Positions 15,683 through 23,557 of a stretch of DNA of 24,749 nt are shown here, in pieces (the stretch's first letter is position 1; the number at the start of each line of letters is the position of its first letter). The notes below the pieces were generated by a model. That model was not told the origin of the DNA. It searched no databases and worked only from the letters and a program-made list of their open reading frames with translations. The stretch covers positions 1 through 24,749 of the forward strand of contig CAKONF010000016.1 in assembly GCA_934097015.1 (NCBI GenBank), given 5' to 3'. A program made the translations under genes and the position numbers. This DNA is from an uncultured Bacilli bacterium. GTDB lineage: Bacteria > Bacillota_I > Bacilli_A > RF39 > UBA660.

Positions 15683-16807
15683 ATTATATTTATTAAATTT
15701 TTTAAATGCATCTTCATTATCTAATTCAGTATCATTTAATTCTTTAATAAGTTTCTTTTGATTTCTATCTAATTTTGTTGGAATAATAACATTATATATT
15801 AAATAAGTATCTCCTTTTTTACCATATTTTTCATCATCAATACCTTTTCCACGTAGTTTTTCTTTATCACCATTTTGTGTTCCTGCAGGAATATCAACCT
15901 TTACGTTTCCTTGTATTGTTTTAATATTTTTTTTACATCCCATAATTGCTTCAGTAATTGTCAAAGGAACTTTCATATAAATATCACTTTTATCTCTTTG
16001 GTATATTGGATGCTCTTTAACAGTAAACTCTATATAAACATCTCCATTTGGTCCACCATTTAATCCACTTGACGCTTTTCCAGCCATTCTTAATTGATCT
16101 TTATTATCAACTCCACGAGGAACACGTAATTTTAATGTCTTTTTACTACTTATGACACCACTACCTCTACAAGTAGAACAATTAGATTCAAATACACTAC
16201 CTGTTCCATTACATTTAGAACATGTTGATTGAGTTTGCATCATACCTAATATTGTTCTTCTTTCTTCAATAACCATACCTCTACCATTACAATTAGGACA
16301 AGTTTTTTCACCATGGCCTCCTAAACCATTACAGCTAGTACATTTGTCTTTAACGTTAATAGTAAATTCTTTTTCACATCCATAAATAGCTTCTTCAAAT
16401 GACAAATCAATATGAACTAGAACATCTTCTCCTTTAGTTTGCATTCTTGATGATTTTCTTTTTCTTCCACCAAATGAAGATCCACCACCCATAAAGGTTT
16501 CAAATATATCACCTAAATCAATATCACCAAAATCAAATCCAGAGAATCCACCGGAGAAACCTCCGCCAAATCCTCCACCAGCACTTCCATCAAATGCAGC
16601 AGATCCAAATTGATCATATTGCTTACGTTTATTAGGATCAGACAAAACACTATAAGCTTCGCCTATTTCCTTAAACTTTTCTTGAGCACCTTCTTCTTTA
16701 TTTATATCAGGATGATATTGTTTTGCAAGTTTACGAAAAGCTCTTTTAATCTCTTCATCACTAGCATTTTTATCAACACCTAAAGTTTTATAATAATCTT
16801 TTGCCAT
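15680..16807 (-). CDS. dnaJ: Co-chaperone DnaJ (Hsp40)
   Basis: Delivers unfolded clients to DnaK and stimulates its ATPase. The 375-residue protein has the complete type I order: J domain with HPD in QYHPDIN (about 32-34), Gly/Phe-rich linker (about 72-105), four CxxCxGxG zinc repeats (CTSCNGLG, CPNCNGRG, CSKCNGTG, CSTCRGSG) and the C-terminal client-binding domains. GGAAG lies 8 bases before the ATG. The gene begins 3 bases after pepF, and not directly after dnaK as in the common operon. Confidence 0.97.
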   Translation of the reverse strand: MAKDYYKTLGVDKNASDEEIKRAFRKLAKQYHPDINKEEGAQEKFKEIGEAYSVLSDPNKRKQYDQFGSAAFDGSAGGGFGGGFSGGFSGFDFGDIDLGDIFETFMGGGSSFGGRKRKSSRMQTKGEDVLVHIDLSFEEAIYGCEKEFTINVKDKCTSCNGLGGHGEKTCPNCNGRGMVIEERRTILGMMQTQSTCSKCNGTGSVFESNCSTCRGSGVISSKKTLKLRVPRGVDNKDQLRMAGKASSGLNGGPNGDVYIEFTVKEHPIYQRDKSDIYMKVPLTITEAIMGCKKNIKTIQGNVKVDIPAGTQNGDKEKLRGKGIDDEKYGKKGDTYLIYNVIIPTKLDRNQKKLIKELNDTELDNEDAFKKFNKYN

Positions 16808-16810
16808 TTT

Positions 16811-18604
16811 TTACACTTCCTTTTTTAATAAATCTTCATACAAATCAAACGTGTTATCAAATTGAATAAATGCCTCTTCATAAACACTTTCATCGCATAA
16901 ATCAACACCAGCTACTTTTAAAGATGAAACTGGATCCATAGTACAACCTAAGCCTAAAAACTTAATGTAATTTTCTCTAGCATTTGGTTTTCTATCATAA
17001 ATATCCTTTGCTATTTTCATAGCAGCAATATATCCAGTAGCATATTGATATACATAGAAATTATAATAGAAATGAGGAATTCTAGACCATTCATATTTAA
17101 TTTCTTCATCTAATACAACATTATTTCCAAAATATTTTTTATTTAATTTATAATATTCATCACAGAATAAATTTTTAGTTAAAACTTCACCATTCTGTTC
17201 CATCTCATGAATATTAAGTTCAAATTCACTAAACATTGTTTGTCTAACAACACTAGCTTTAAATCTTTTTATTAATTCATCAACTATATATAATTTTTCT
17301 TCTATATCATTTGCATTATCTAACATATAATAAGACAATAATAGTTCATTAACTTGACTAGCAACTTCTGCAACAAATATTGTATAACTATAATTTTGAT
17401 AAGAATTATTTTCTATTGCATAATAATAATGCATCGCATGTCCCAATTCATGTGCTATTGTAGACACCTCATCAAATCTACCATCAAAATTTAAAAATAC
17501 ATAAGGATGAGTTAAATAACATGCAGTACAATAACCGCCCATTCTTTTGTTTTTAGTAGGATAAACATCAATCCATCTATCACAAAAAGCTCTATTAAGT
17601 ACATTTACATAATCGTCACCTAAAGGTTTAAGTGCTTTTATAACTAAATCTTTTGCTTCATCAAAACTATATTTTTTATCATATCCCTCTACCAAAGGAA
17701 CATAAGTATCATATAAATGTAAATCTTTTAAATTTAAAACTTTCTTTCTTATATCCCATTGTTTATAAATAATATCTAACTTTTTATTCAATACTTTAAG
17801 TAATGTTTTATATACAGAACTATATACATTATTATTAATTAATGATGCTTCTAAACTAGATTTATATCCTCTAACACTAGCAATAGAATTATGTAATTTA
17901 ACTTCACCAGCAAGCAATTCACTATTAGTATTAATTATATTTTCATATCCTTTATATAATGTTTTAAATGCATTTTTTCTAACTTTTCTATCAAAAGATT
18001 CTAAATATGTAGCATAATTACTATTAGTTATTTCGATTTTTTTATTATTTTCATCTTTTATAGAACCAAATTTTAAATCAACATCAGTAAGCTTAGAAAA
18101 GGTATCTTCTGGTATATTAAATACATCAGATAACTTAGAAATTATTTTTTCTTCTTTATCACTTAAAATATATTCCTTTTTTCTAAATATATCTTTTAAT
18201 AACACTTCATAATTTAATAATCTTTTATCTTTTTTATATAAATTTTCTACATCACTATAATTATATTTCATCAACTCTGGAATTATATAAGAAGTAATTT
18301 CACTATATTTTTTATTTAATTTAATCACATTTCCATAATATTTATTATAAGTATCATTACTTAAATCAGTATCGTTATTTATATTAGCATATATAAATAA
18401 TCTTTCAATTCTTTTAGATATATCTGTATCTAATTCTAATAAATCATATAAATTAAGAAAAACTTTATTTTTATAATTATTGAATTCATCTATTTTATTA
18501 AATAACGCATTTATTTCATTATTGAAATCTTCTTCATTTAGGAAAAGTTCTGTTAAATCAACTTTATATTCATCTGGTATATCACATCTATTATTATATT
18601 TCAT
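16811..18604 (-). CDS. pepF: Oligoendopeptidase F (M3 metallopeptidase)
   Basis: A cytoplasmic zinc peptidase that cuts oligopeptides. The protein is 597 aa, the normal length for the PepF/M3B group. The zinc site is HELGH (His385, Glu386, His389) in STIAHELGHAMH, with the expected downstream Glu in the VAEVASQVNE stretch. A strong GAGGAGG ribosome-binding site precedes the ATG by about 4 bases. It sits between a terminator after dnaK and dnaJ, and almost touches dnaJ, so it is co-expressed with that chaperone. A peptidase in this position may help clear products of stress proteolysis, which is inference. Confidence 0.95.
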   Translation of the reverse strand: MKYNNRCDIPDEYKVDLTELFLNEEDFNNEINALFNKIDEFNNYKNKVFLNLYDLLELDTDISKRIERLFIYANINNDTDLSNDTYNKYYGNVIKLNKKYSEITSYIIPELMKYNYSDVENLYKKDKRLLNYEVLLKDIFRKKEYILSDKEEKIISKLSDVFNIPEDTFSKLTDVDLKFGSIKDENNKKIEITNSNYATYLESFDRKVRKNAFKTLYKGYENIINTNSELLAGEVKLHNSIASVRGYKSSLEASLINNNVYSSVYKTLLKVLNKKLDIIYKQWDIRKKVLNLKDLHLYDTYVPLVEGYDKKYSFDEAKDLVIKALKPLGDDYVNVLNRAFCDRWIDVYPTKNKRMGGYCTACYLTHPYVFLNFDGRFDEVSTIAHELGHAMHYYYAIENNSYQNYSYTIFVAEVASQVNELLLSYYMLDNANDIEEKLYIVDELIKRFKASVVRQTMFSEFELNIHEMEQNGEVLTKNLFCDEYYKLNKKYFGNNVVLDEEIKYEWSRIPHFYYNFYVYQYATGYIAAMKIAKDIYDRKPNARENYIKFLGLGCTMDPVSSLKVAGVDLCDESVYEEAFIQFDNTFDLYEDLLKKEV

Positions 18605-18621
18605 TTATCCTCCTCAAAATC

Positions 18622-18652
18622 TAAAAAGAAGAGCTAGATAACTCTAACTCTT
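18622..18652 (-). terminator. Terminator between dnaK and pepF
   Basis: AAGAGTTAGA and TCTAGCTCTT form a 10-bp stem (one G-T wobble) with loop GTTA, followed by CTTTTTAG on the minus strand. No clear promoter is seen in the short gap to pepF, so partial read-through is likely. Confidence 0.7.
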
Positions 18653-18658
18653 ATCTTT

Positions 18659-20467
18659 TTATTTATTAACAAATTCTGCTTCACTAGCTCCATCATCATT
18701 AGAATTATTTGCATTATTATTTTGATTTTGAGCTGCTTGTTCTTGATATATACGAGTAGCATATTCCATTGCTTTTTCATTTAATTTTGTTGTTTTTTCC
18801 TTTATTTCATCAACATTGTTTCCTTCAAGTGATTTCTTCAAGTCGCTAACTAGTTCTTCTGCAGTTTTCTTTTCATCTTCAGTTAATTTATCTCCTAAAT
18901 CTTTAATTGATTTTTCAGTTGTAAATATTGCTTGTTCTGCTTCATTTCTAGCATCAGCTTCTTGTTTTTTCTTTTCATCTGCTTCTTTATTAGCTTCTGC
19001 TTCTTTCATCATTTTATCTATTTCTTCATCTGTTAAATTTGTATTTGAAGTAATAGTAATATGTTGCTCTTTATTTGTTCCTAAATCTTTAGCACTAACA
19101 TTAACAATACCATTAGCATCTATATCAAATTTAACTTCAATTTGAGGAATTCCTCTTGGAGCAGCAGGAATATCAGATAATTGGAATCTTCCTAAAGTTT
19201 TATTATCTGCAGCCATTGGTCTTTCACCTTGTAATACATGAATATCTACAGCAGGTTGATTATCAACTGCAGTTGAGAATACTTGACTCTTACTTGCTGG
19301 AATTGTAGTATTTCTAGGAATTAAAACAGTCATAACATTACCTAATGTTTCAATACCTAATGATAATGGAGTAACATCTAATAATACTAAATCATCAACT
19401 TCTCCAGTTAAAACTCCACCTTGAATTGCAGCACCCATAGCAACTACTTCATCAGGGTTAACACTCTTATTAGGTTCTTTTCCTATTTCATTTTTAATTA
19501 AATTTTGAATATATGGAATTCTACTTGAACCACCAACTAAAACAACTTGATCTATATCATTTTTAGTTAATTTAGCATCTTTTAAAGCTTTTCTAACAGC
19601 ATCTAAAGTAGAATCGAATAAATCTTTACATAGACTTTCAAACTTAGCACGAGTTATTGTCATATCCATATGAACTGGACCATCAGCATTTTGTGTTAAG
19701 AATGGTAAATTTATATTTGTTGTAGTCATACTACTTAAATCTTTTTTAGCTTTCTCTGCAGCATCCTTAATACGTTGCATTGCCATTTTATCTTTAGATA
19801 AATCAATTCCATTTTCTTTTTTGAATTCATCTACCATATAATCCATTAAACATTTATCAAAGTCATCTCCACCAAGTCTATTATTACCACTTGTAGATTT
19901 AACTTCAAATACACCATCACCTAGTTCAAGAATTGAAACATCGAATGTTCCTCCACCTAAATCATAAACTAAAATTGTTTGTAATTTATCTTGTTTATCA
20001 AGACCATATGCAAGTGCAGCAGCTGTTGGTTCATTTACTATTCTTTCAACTTCTAATCCAGCAATTTTACCTGCATTCTTAGTTGCTTGTCTTTCAGCAT
20101 CATTAAAATATGCTGGAACAGTGATAACAGCTTTACTAACTGGTTCACCAAGATAACTTTCTGCATCTTTCTTTAATTTCATTAATATTTTTGCACTAAT
20201 TTCTTCTGGAGTATATTTTTTACCATCAATATCAACCTTTTCATTAGTACCCATTTTTCTTTTTATAGAAGCAATAGTATTATTAGGATTTGTCACAGCT
20301 TGATGTTTTGCTGTAATACCAACTATTTCTTCTCCATTTTTAAATGCAACAACACTAGGAGTTGTTCTATCTCCTTCAGCATTTGTAATAACTTTTGGTT
20401 CTCCACCTTCTAGTACAGCTACACATGAGTTAGTTGTACCTAAATCTATACCTATAATTTTTGCCAT
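18659..20467 (-). CDS. dnaK: Chaperone DnaK (Hsp70)
   Basis: An ATP-driven chaperone that binds hydrophobic peptide segments. The 602-residue protein contains the signatures IGIDLGTTNSCVAV, IVYDLGGGTFDVSI-like (ILVYDLGGGTFDVSIL) and VVLVGGSSRIPYIQ in the ATPase domain. The linker DLVLLDVTPLSLGIET, the beta-sandwich substrate domain and the helical lid rich in Lys and Glu follow. The C-terminus is Asn-rich and ends in GASEAEFVNK instead of the common EEVDK-type tail. AAGGAG lies 10 bases before the ATG. The gene begins 4 bases after the small orf82. Confidence 0.98.
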   Translation of the reverse strand: MAKIIGIDLGTTNSCVAVLEGGEPKVITNAEGDRTTPSVVAFKNGEEIVGITAKHQAVTNPNNTIASIKRKMGTNEKVDIDGKKYTPEEISAKILMKLKKDAESYLGEPVSKAVITVPAYFNDAERQATKNAGKIAGLEVERIVNEPTAAALAYGLDKQDKLQTILVYDLGGGTFDVSILELGDGVFEVKSTSGNNRLGGDDFDKCLMDYMVDEFKKENGIDLSKDKMAMQRIKDAAEKAKKDLSSMTTTNINLPFLTQNADGPVHMDMTITRAKFESLCKDLFDSTLDAVRKALKDAKLTKNDIDQVVLVGGSSRIPYIQNLIKNEIGKEPNKSVNPDEVVAMGAAIQGGVLTGEVDDLVLLDVTPLSLGIETLGNVMTVLIPRNTTIPASKSQVFSTAVDNQPAVDIHVLQGERPMAADNKTLGRFQLSDIPAAPRGIPQIEVKFDIDANGIVNVSAKDLGTNKEQHITITSNTNLTDEEIDKMMKEAEANKEADEKKKQEADARNEAEQAIFTTEKSIKDLGDKLTEDEKKTAEELVSDLKKSLEGNNVDEIKEKTTKLNEKAMEYATRIYQEQAAQNQNNNANNSNDDGASEAEFVNK

Positions 20468-20471
20468 AATA

Positions 20472-20720
20472 TCATCTCTCCTTTATTTTCATTTTTGGCT
20501 TTATTTCTAAATGTAGATCATTTATAACTTCATTTTTTATAATTTGTTTATCCTCTTCATTTAATAAAATAAATTTATTAATAAAACTTTCTAAATACTC
20601 ACCTGCCATATCAGAACTTAATATATAAAAATATAAATCTAATAAGCAATCTGTAAGTTTACTACTATTTAATGAAGGATTATTTCTAAAGTATTCTAAA
20701 TTATCAAGAATATCATTCAT
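20472..20720 (-). CDS. Unknown 82-aa protein between grpE and dnaK
   Basis: A small acidic and Leu/Ile-rich protein, probably three or four helices, with no signal peptide or known domain. It begins inside grpE (8-base overlap ATGAATGA) with GGTGA six bases before the ATG, and ends 4 bases before dnaK, so it is translated as part of the chaperone operon. The reading frame is tightly packed between two essential-type genes, which argues that it is real. A role with GrpE/DnaK is inferred only from position. Confidence 0.75.
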   Translation of the reverse strand: MNDILDNLEYFRNNPSLNSSKLTDCLLDLYFYILSSDMAGEYLESFINKFILLNEEDKQIIKNEVINDLHLEIKPKMKIKER

Positions 20721-21303
20721 TAACTTTCACCATCGCAGGTCTAATAACTCTATCTTTATACATATAACCTTTTTGAAGTACTTCAATTACAACATTATGA
20801 GGTTTAGTCTCATCATGTTCCATTAAAACAGCTTGATGAACTCTTGGATCAAATTCAATACCATCAGCTTCAATTTCTTTTACTTCAAATTTATTAAATA
20901 TATCAACAATATTAGTATATATCATTTTAAAACCACTCAAGAATTTTGAAACCTCATCTGATAAATCATTATCATCCAACATAATAGCTCTTTCAAAATT
21001 ATCAATAACAGGTAAAAGTGATTTCAACACATCTTCATTTGCATACTTTAACATATTTGATGTTTCTTCTTCTTTTCTTCTTTTAAAATTCATCATTTCA
21101 GCCTGAGCTCTAATAGCTTTATCATTACTAGCATTAAGTGCAAGCTTTAATTTTTCTATCTCACTCTCAAGCTCTATACATTTTTTATTATCTTTACTGT
21201 GATTTTGTTTATGATTTTTTTCTTTTTCATTTTTTTCTTTTTTTAAATTTTCAACCTTACTCTTTATTTCTTTTAATTCTTCTTTTTTATTATCTTCTTT
21301 CAT
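20713..21303 (-). CDS. grpE: Nucleotide exchange factor GrpE
   Basis: Releases ADP from DnaK. The 196-residue protein has a long charged N-terminal coiled coil (about 1-75, Lys/Glu-rich), the helical dimer region with MMNFKRRKEEE, and the C-terminal beta domain with FDPRVHQAVLMEHD, VLQKGYMYKDRVIRPAMVKV, matching the family signature. It begins 3 bases after hrcA and overlaps the 82-aa gene by 8 bases. Confidence 0.96.
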   Translation of the reverse strand: MKEDNKKEELKEIKSKVENLKKEKNEKEKNHKQNHSKDNKKCIELESEIEKLKLALNASNDKAIRAQAEMMNFKRRKEEETSNMLKYANEDVLKSLLPVIDNFERAIMLDDNDLSDEVSKFLSGFKMIYTNIVDIFNKFEVKEIEADGIEFDPRVHQAVLMEHDETKPHNVVIEVLQKGYMYKDRVIRPAMVKVNE

Positions 21304-21306
21304 AAA

Positions 21307-22299
21307 TTACCTTTCTATGTAGTTCTTTAAATAATCTAGAAGAGTCACAACTTTATCATATTCCATTCTTTTTGGTCCAATAATAGCAAGTGTTCCCACT
21401 TCACCATCAATGTTGTAGCTAGTTTTTATAACTGTCGTATCAGGATCAAATTTATTTTCTTCTCCAATATAAACTTTTATATCCTTATCATCAGTCTCTA
21501 TATTCTTAACTAACTCTACATCCTCTAATTTATTTATAATTTCTTTTATTTTTTCTGGCTCATTATATTCTGGTTGTTTAAGTATATTTGTTTTACCACC
21601 AAAGAATACATCATCACTTTGATTTTCATTAAACTCTGAAAAAGCATTATAAAAGAAACTACATAATTCTTCATATTTTTGCATTGTCTTAGCAATTTCT
21701 GGTTTAATAACAAACTCTAACTTTTCTAATATTTCATTTATTGGTGTACCAACTAATTCCTTATTGACTATTTCACAAGTTTTAACAATTTCCTTTACAC
21801 TAATATCCTCAGGAATAATAACTTGTTTATTCTCTACATGTCCTGTATTAGTAACCAAAACTGATACTACTTTTTTTTCATCAATTGGAATTATACTAAT
21901 TTGTTTTAGTATATTATTATAACTATTTTTACCTAAAACTATACTAGTATAATTAGTTATATCACTAATAATTTCCATACACTTATTAATTGCATCACTA
22001 AGTATTAAATCTTTATTATTTAAAATTGTTTGAAGTTTTAATACGTCTTCTCCAGTTATTTCTTTAGGTTTCATTAAATTTTCTACATAATAGTGATAAC
22101 CCATTTCACTAGGAATACGTCCACTACTAGTATGAGTTTTTTCTAAATAACCTAATTCTTCTAAATACATCATATCATTTCTTATAGTTGCAGAAGAACA
22201 TTTAAACTTTTTACATAATGATTTAGAACCAACTGGTTTAACAGTCTTAATATAAGATTCAACAATAGCTTTCAATAATTTACTCTGTCTATCTCCCAC
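21307..22299 (-). CDS. hrcA: Heat-inducible transcription repressor HrcA
   Basis: Represses class I heat-shock genes by binding CIRCE. The 330-residue protein has an N-terminal winged helix (SSATIRNDMMYLEELGYLEKTHTSSGRIPS) and the GAF-like and C-terminal domains ending in GTLAIIGPKRMEYDKVVTLLDYLK, as in the family. The start is a GTG at 22299 with GGAAG seven bases upstream. Two CIRCE-like sites and a consensus promoter lie just before it, so the repressor controls its own operon. Confidence 0.97.
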   Translation of the reverse strand: MGDRQSKLLKAIVESYIKTVKPVGSKSLCKKFKCSSATIRNDMMYLEELGYLEKTHTSSGRIPSEMGYHYYVENLMKPKEITGEDVLKLQTILNNKDLILSDAINKCMEIISDITNYTSIVLGKNSYNNILKQISIIPIDEKKVVSVLVTNTGHVENKQVIIPEDISVKEIVKTCEIVNKELVGTPINEILEKLEFVIKPEIAKTMQKYEELCSFFYNAFSEFNENQSDDVFFGGKTNILKQPEYNEPEKIKEIINKLEDVELVKNIETDDKDIKVYIGEENKFDPDTTVIKTSYNIDGEVGTLAIIGPKRMEYDKVVTLLDYLKNYIER

Positions 22300-22311
22300 A
22301 AAATCACTTCC

Positions 22312-22338
22312 TTAGCACATATAATTCCTTAGTGCTAA
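22312..22338 (-). promoter_or_regulatory. CIRCE operator 1 (downstream of the hrcA promoter)
   Basis: TTAGCAC...GTGCTAA with the standard 27-base span (9-9-9), the inner bases departing from consensus. It lies between the -10 and the hrcA start, in the untranslated leader. Confidence 0.8.
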
Positions 22339-22342
22339 CTAC

Positions 22343-22371
22343 ATTATAATATTATGCTTAGCACTTGTCAA
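22343..22371 (-). promoter_or_regulatory. Consensus promoter of the hrcA operon
   Basis: On the minus strand TTGACA (22371-22366) and TATAAT (22348-22343) are separated by 17 bases: a perfect housekeeping promoter. The -35 lies inside CIRCE operator 2. Confidence 0.9.
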
Positions 22372-22385
22372 TATATGAGTGCTAA
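22358..22385 (-). promoter_or_regulatory. CIRCE operator 2 (over the -35)
   Basis: TTAGCACTT...GAGTGCTAA spans 28 bases, one more than the 27-base consensus. The spacer contains the -35 TTGACA, so HrcA binding would block RNA polymerase. Confidence 0.85.
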
Positions 22386-22540
22386 TTTTTTAAATTTTTT
22401 TCTTAAAAAATCAAACATACAATATTTAATAAATATATTACTAAAAAATTCTAATTAACACTCTATTTTACCATTTTTTATTAATATTCTTTTAATAGAC
22501 TAAACTAAATAAATTTGATAAAATATTTACGGTGATAAAA

Positions 22541-23539
22541 ATGATTATAAATAAATTAATAGAACAAGCAAAAAAAGATAAAAAAACAATATGTTTAGTA
22601 GAAACAAACGATATAAGAACTTTAGAAGCAGCTAGTACTGTAAAAAAAATTGATTTTGCAGATATAATATTAATAGGAAATGAAATAGAAATAAACAAAC
22701 TAGCTAAAGAAAATAATATAGATTTAACTAACATAAAAATAATTAACCCATTAACAAGTAATATAACTAATAAATTAATTAACAAATTTTATGAAATTAG
22801 AAAAGATAAAGGTTTAACATTAACTGAAGCAGAAAATATAATAAAAACAGATTATCTATACTTTGGAGATATGTTGGTATATGAAAATTATGCTGATGGC
22901 TTAGTTGCTGGAGCAACACATTCATCTAGTGATGTATTGCGTGCTGCCCTAAAGACTTTAAAAACAGCACCAGATTCAAAAATAGTTTCTTCGTTCTTTT
23001 TAATAGAATTAGATAATAAAAATCTTGGAGAAAATGGATTATTTATTTATTCAGACTGTGGTATGATACAAAACCCAACATCAGAAGATTTAGTAAACAT
23101 AGCATACAGTAGTAGCAAAACTTTTGAAACATTAATTGGTAAAACTCCAAAAATAGCATTTCTTTCACATTCAACAAATGGCAGTAGTAAATGCAATGAT
23201 GTAGATAAAGTTAAAAACGCTGTTGAAATATTCAAAAAAGCTTATCCAAACATAATAGCAGATGGAGAAATGCAGTTAGATACAGCAATAATACCAGACA
23301 TTGCAAAAACAAAATTTCCTAATTCAAAAATCAAAGGAGACGCTAATATACTTATATTCCCAGATTTAGATGCAGGAAATATAGCATATAAAATAACAGA
23401 AAGAATGGCTAATGCAAAAGCTTATGGACCAATTACACAAGGTATAAAAAAACCAGTTAATGATTTATCAAGAGGCTGCAACAAAGATGATATAGTTGGT
23501 GCAATAGCAATTACATGTATACAAGCAAAAAAGAATTGA
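22541..23539 (+). CDS. pta: Phosphate acetyltransferase
   Basis: Interconverts acetyl-CoA and acetyl phosphate, feeding acetate kinase for ATP in fermentation. The protein is 332 aa from the ATG at 22541, with GGTGA five bases upstream; a GTG at 22532 is the base of that site. The short single-domain PTA/PTB form is clear: YADGLVAGATHSSSDVLRAAL, FLSHSTNGSS, ADGEMQLDTA, IFPDLDAGNIAYK and YGPITQGIKKPVNDLSRG. It is the only plus-strand gene, divergent from hrcA, and ends in a shared bidirectional terminator. No ackA is nearby. Confidence 0.96.
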   Translation: MIINKLIEQAKKDKKTICLVETNDIRTLEAASTVKKIDFADIILIGNEIEINKLAKENNIDLTNIKIINPLTSNITNKLINKFYEIRKDKGLTLTEAENIIKTDYLYFGDMLVYENYADGLVAGATHSSSDVLRAALKTLKTAPDSKIVSSFFLIELDNKNLGENGLFIYSDCGMIQNPTSEDLVNIAYSSSKTFETLIGKTPKIAFLSHSTNGSSKCNDVDKVKNAVEIFKKAYPNIIADGEMQLDTAIIPDIAKTKFPNSKIKGDANILIFPDLDAGNIAYKITERMANAKAYGPITQGIKKPVNDLSRGCNKDDIVGAIAITCIQAKKN

Positions 23540-23557
23540 CATTCCAATTCTTTTTTT
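23526..23557. terminator. Bidirectional terminator between pta and the surface gene
   Basis: AAAAAGAATTG and CAATTCTTTTT form an 11-bp stem with a 6-base loop; each strand ends in a T run. It contains the pta stop and abuts the stop of the convergent gene. Confidence 0.8.

Noticed and set aside
18816..19145. Plus-strand open frame of 109 codons opposite dnaK
   Set aside because: It is the antisense of the Lys/Glu-rich lid of dnaK and has no ribosome-binding site or family resemblance.
22492..22785. Minus-strand open frame opposite the start of pta
   Set aside because: Fully overlaps the well-supported pta frame and has no independent evidence.
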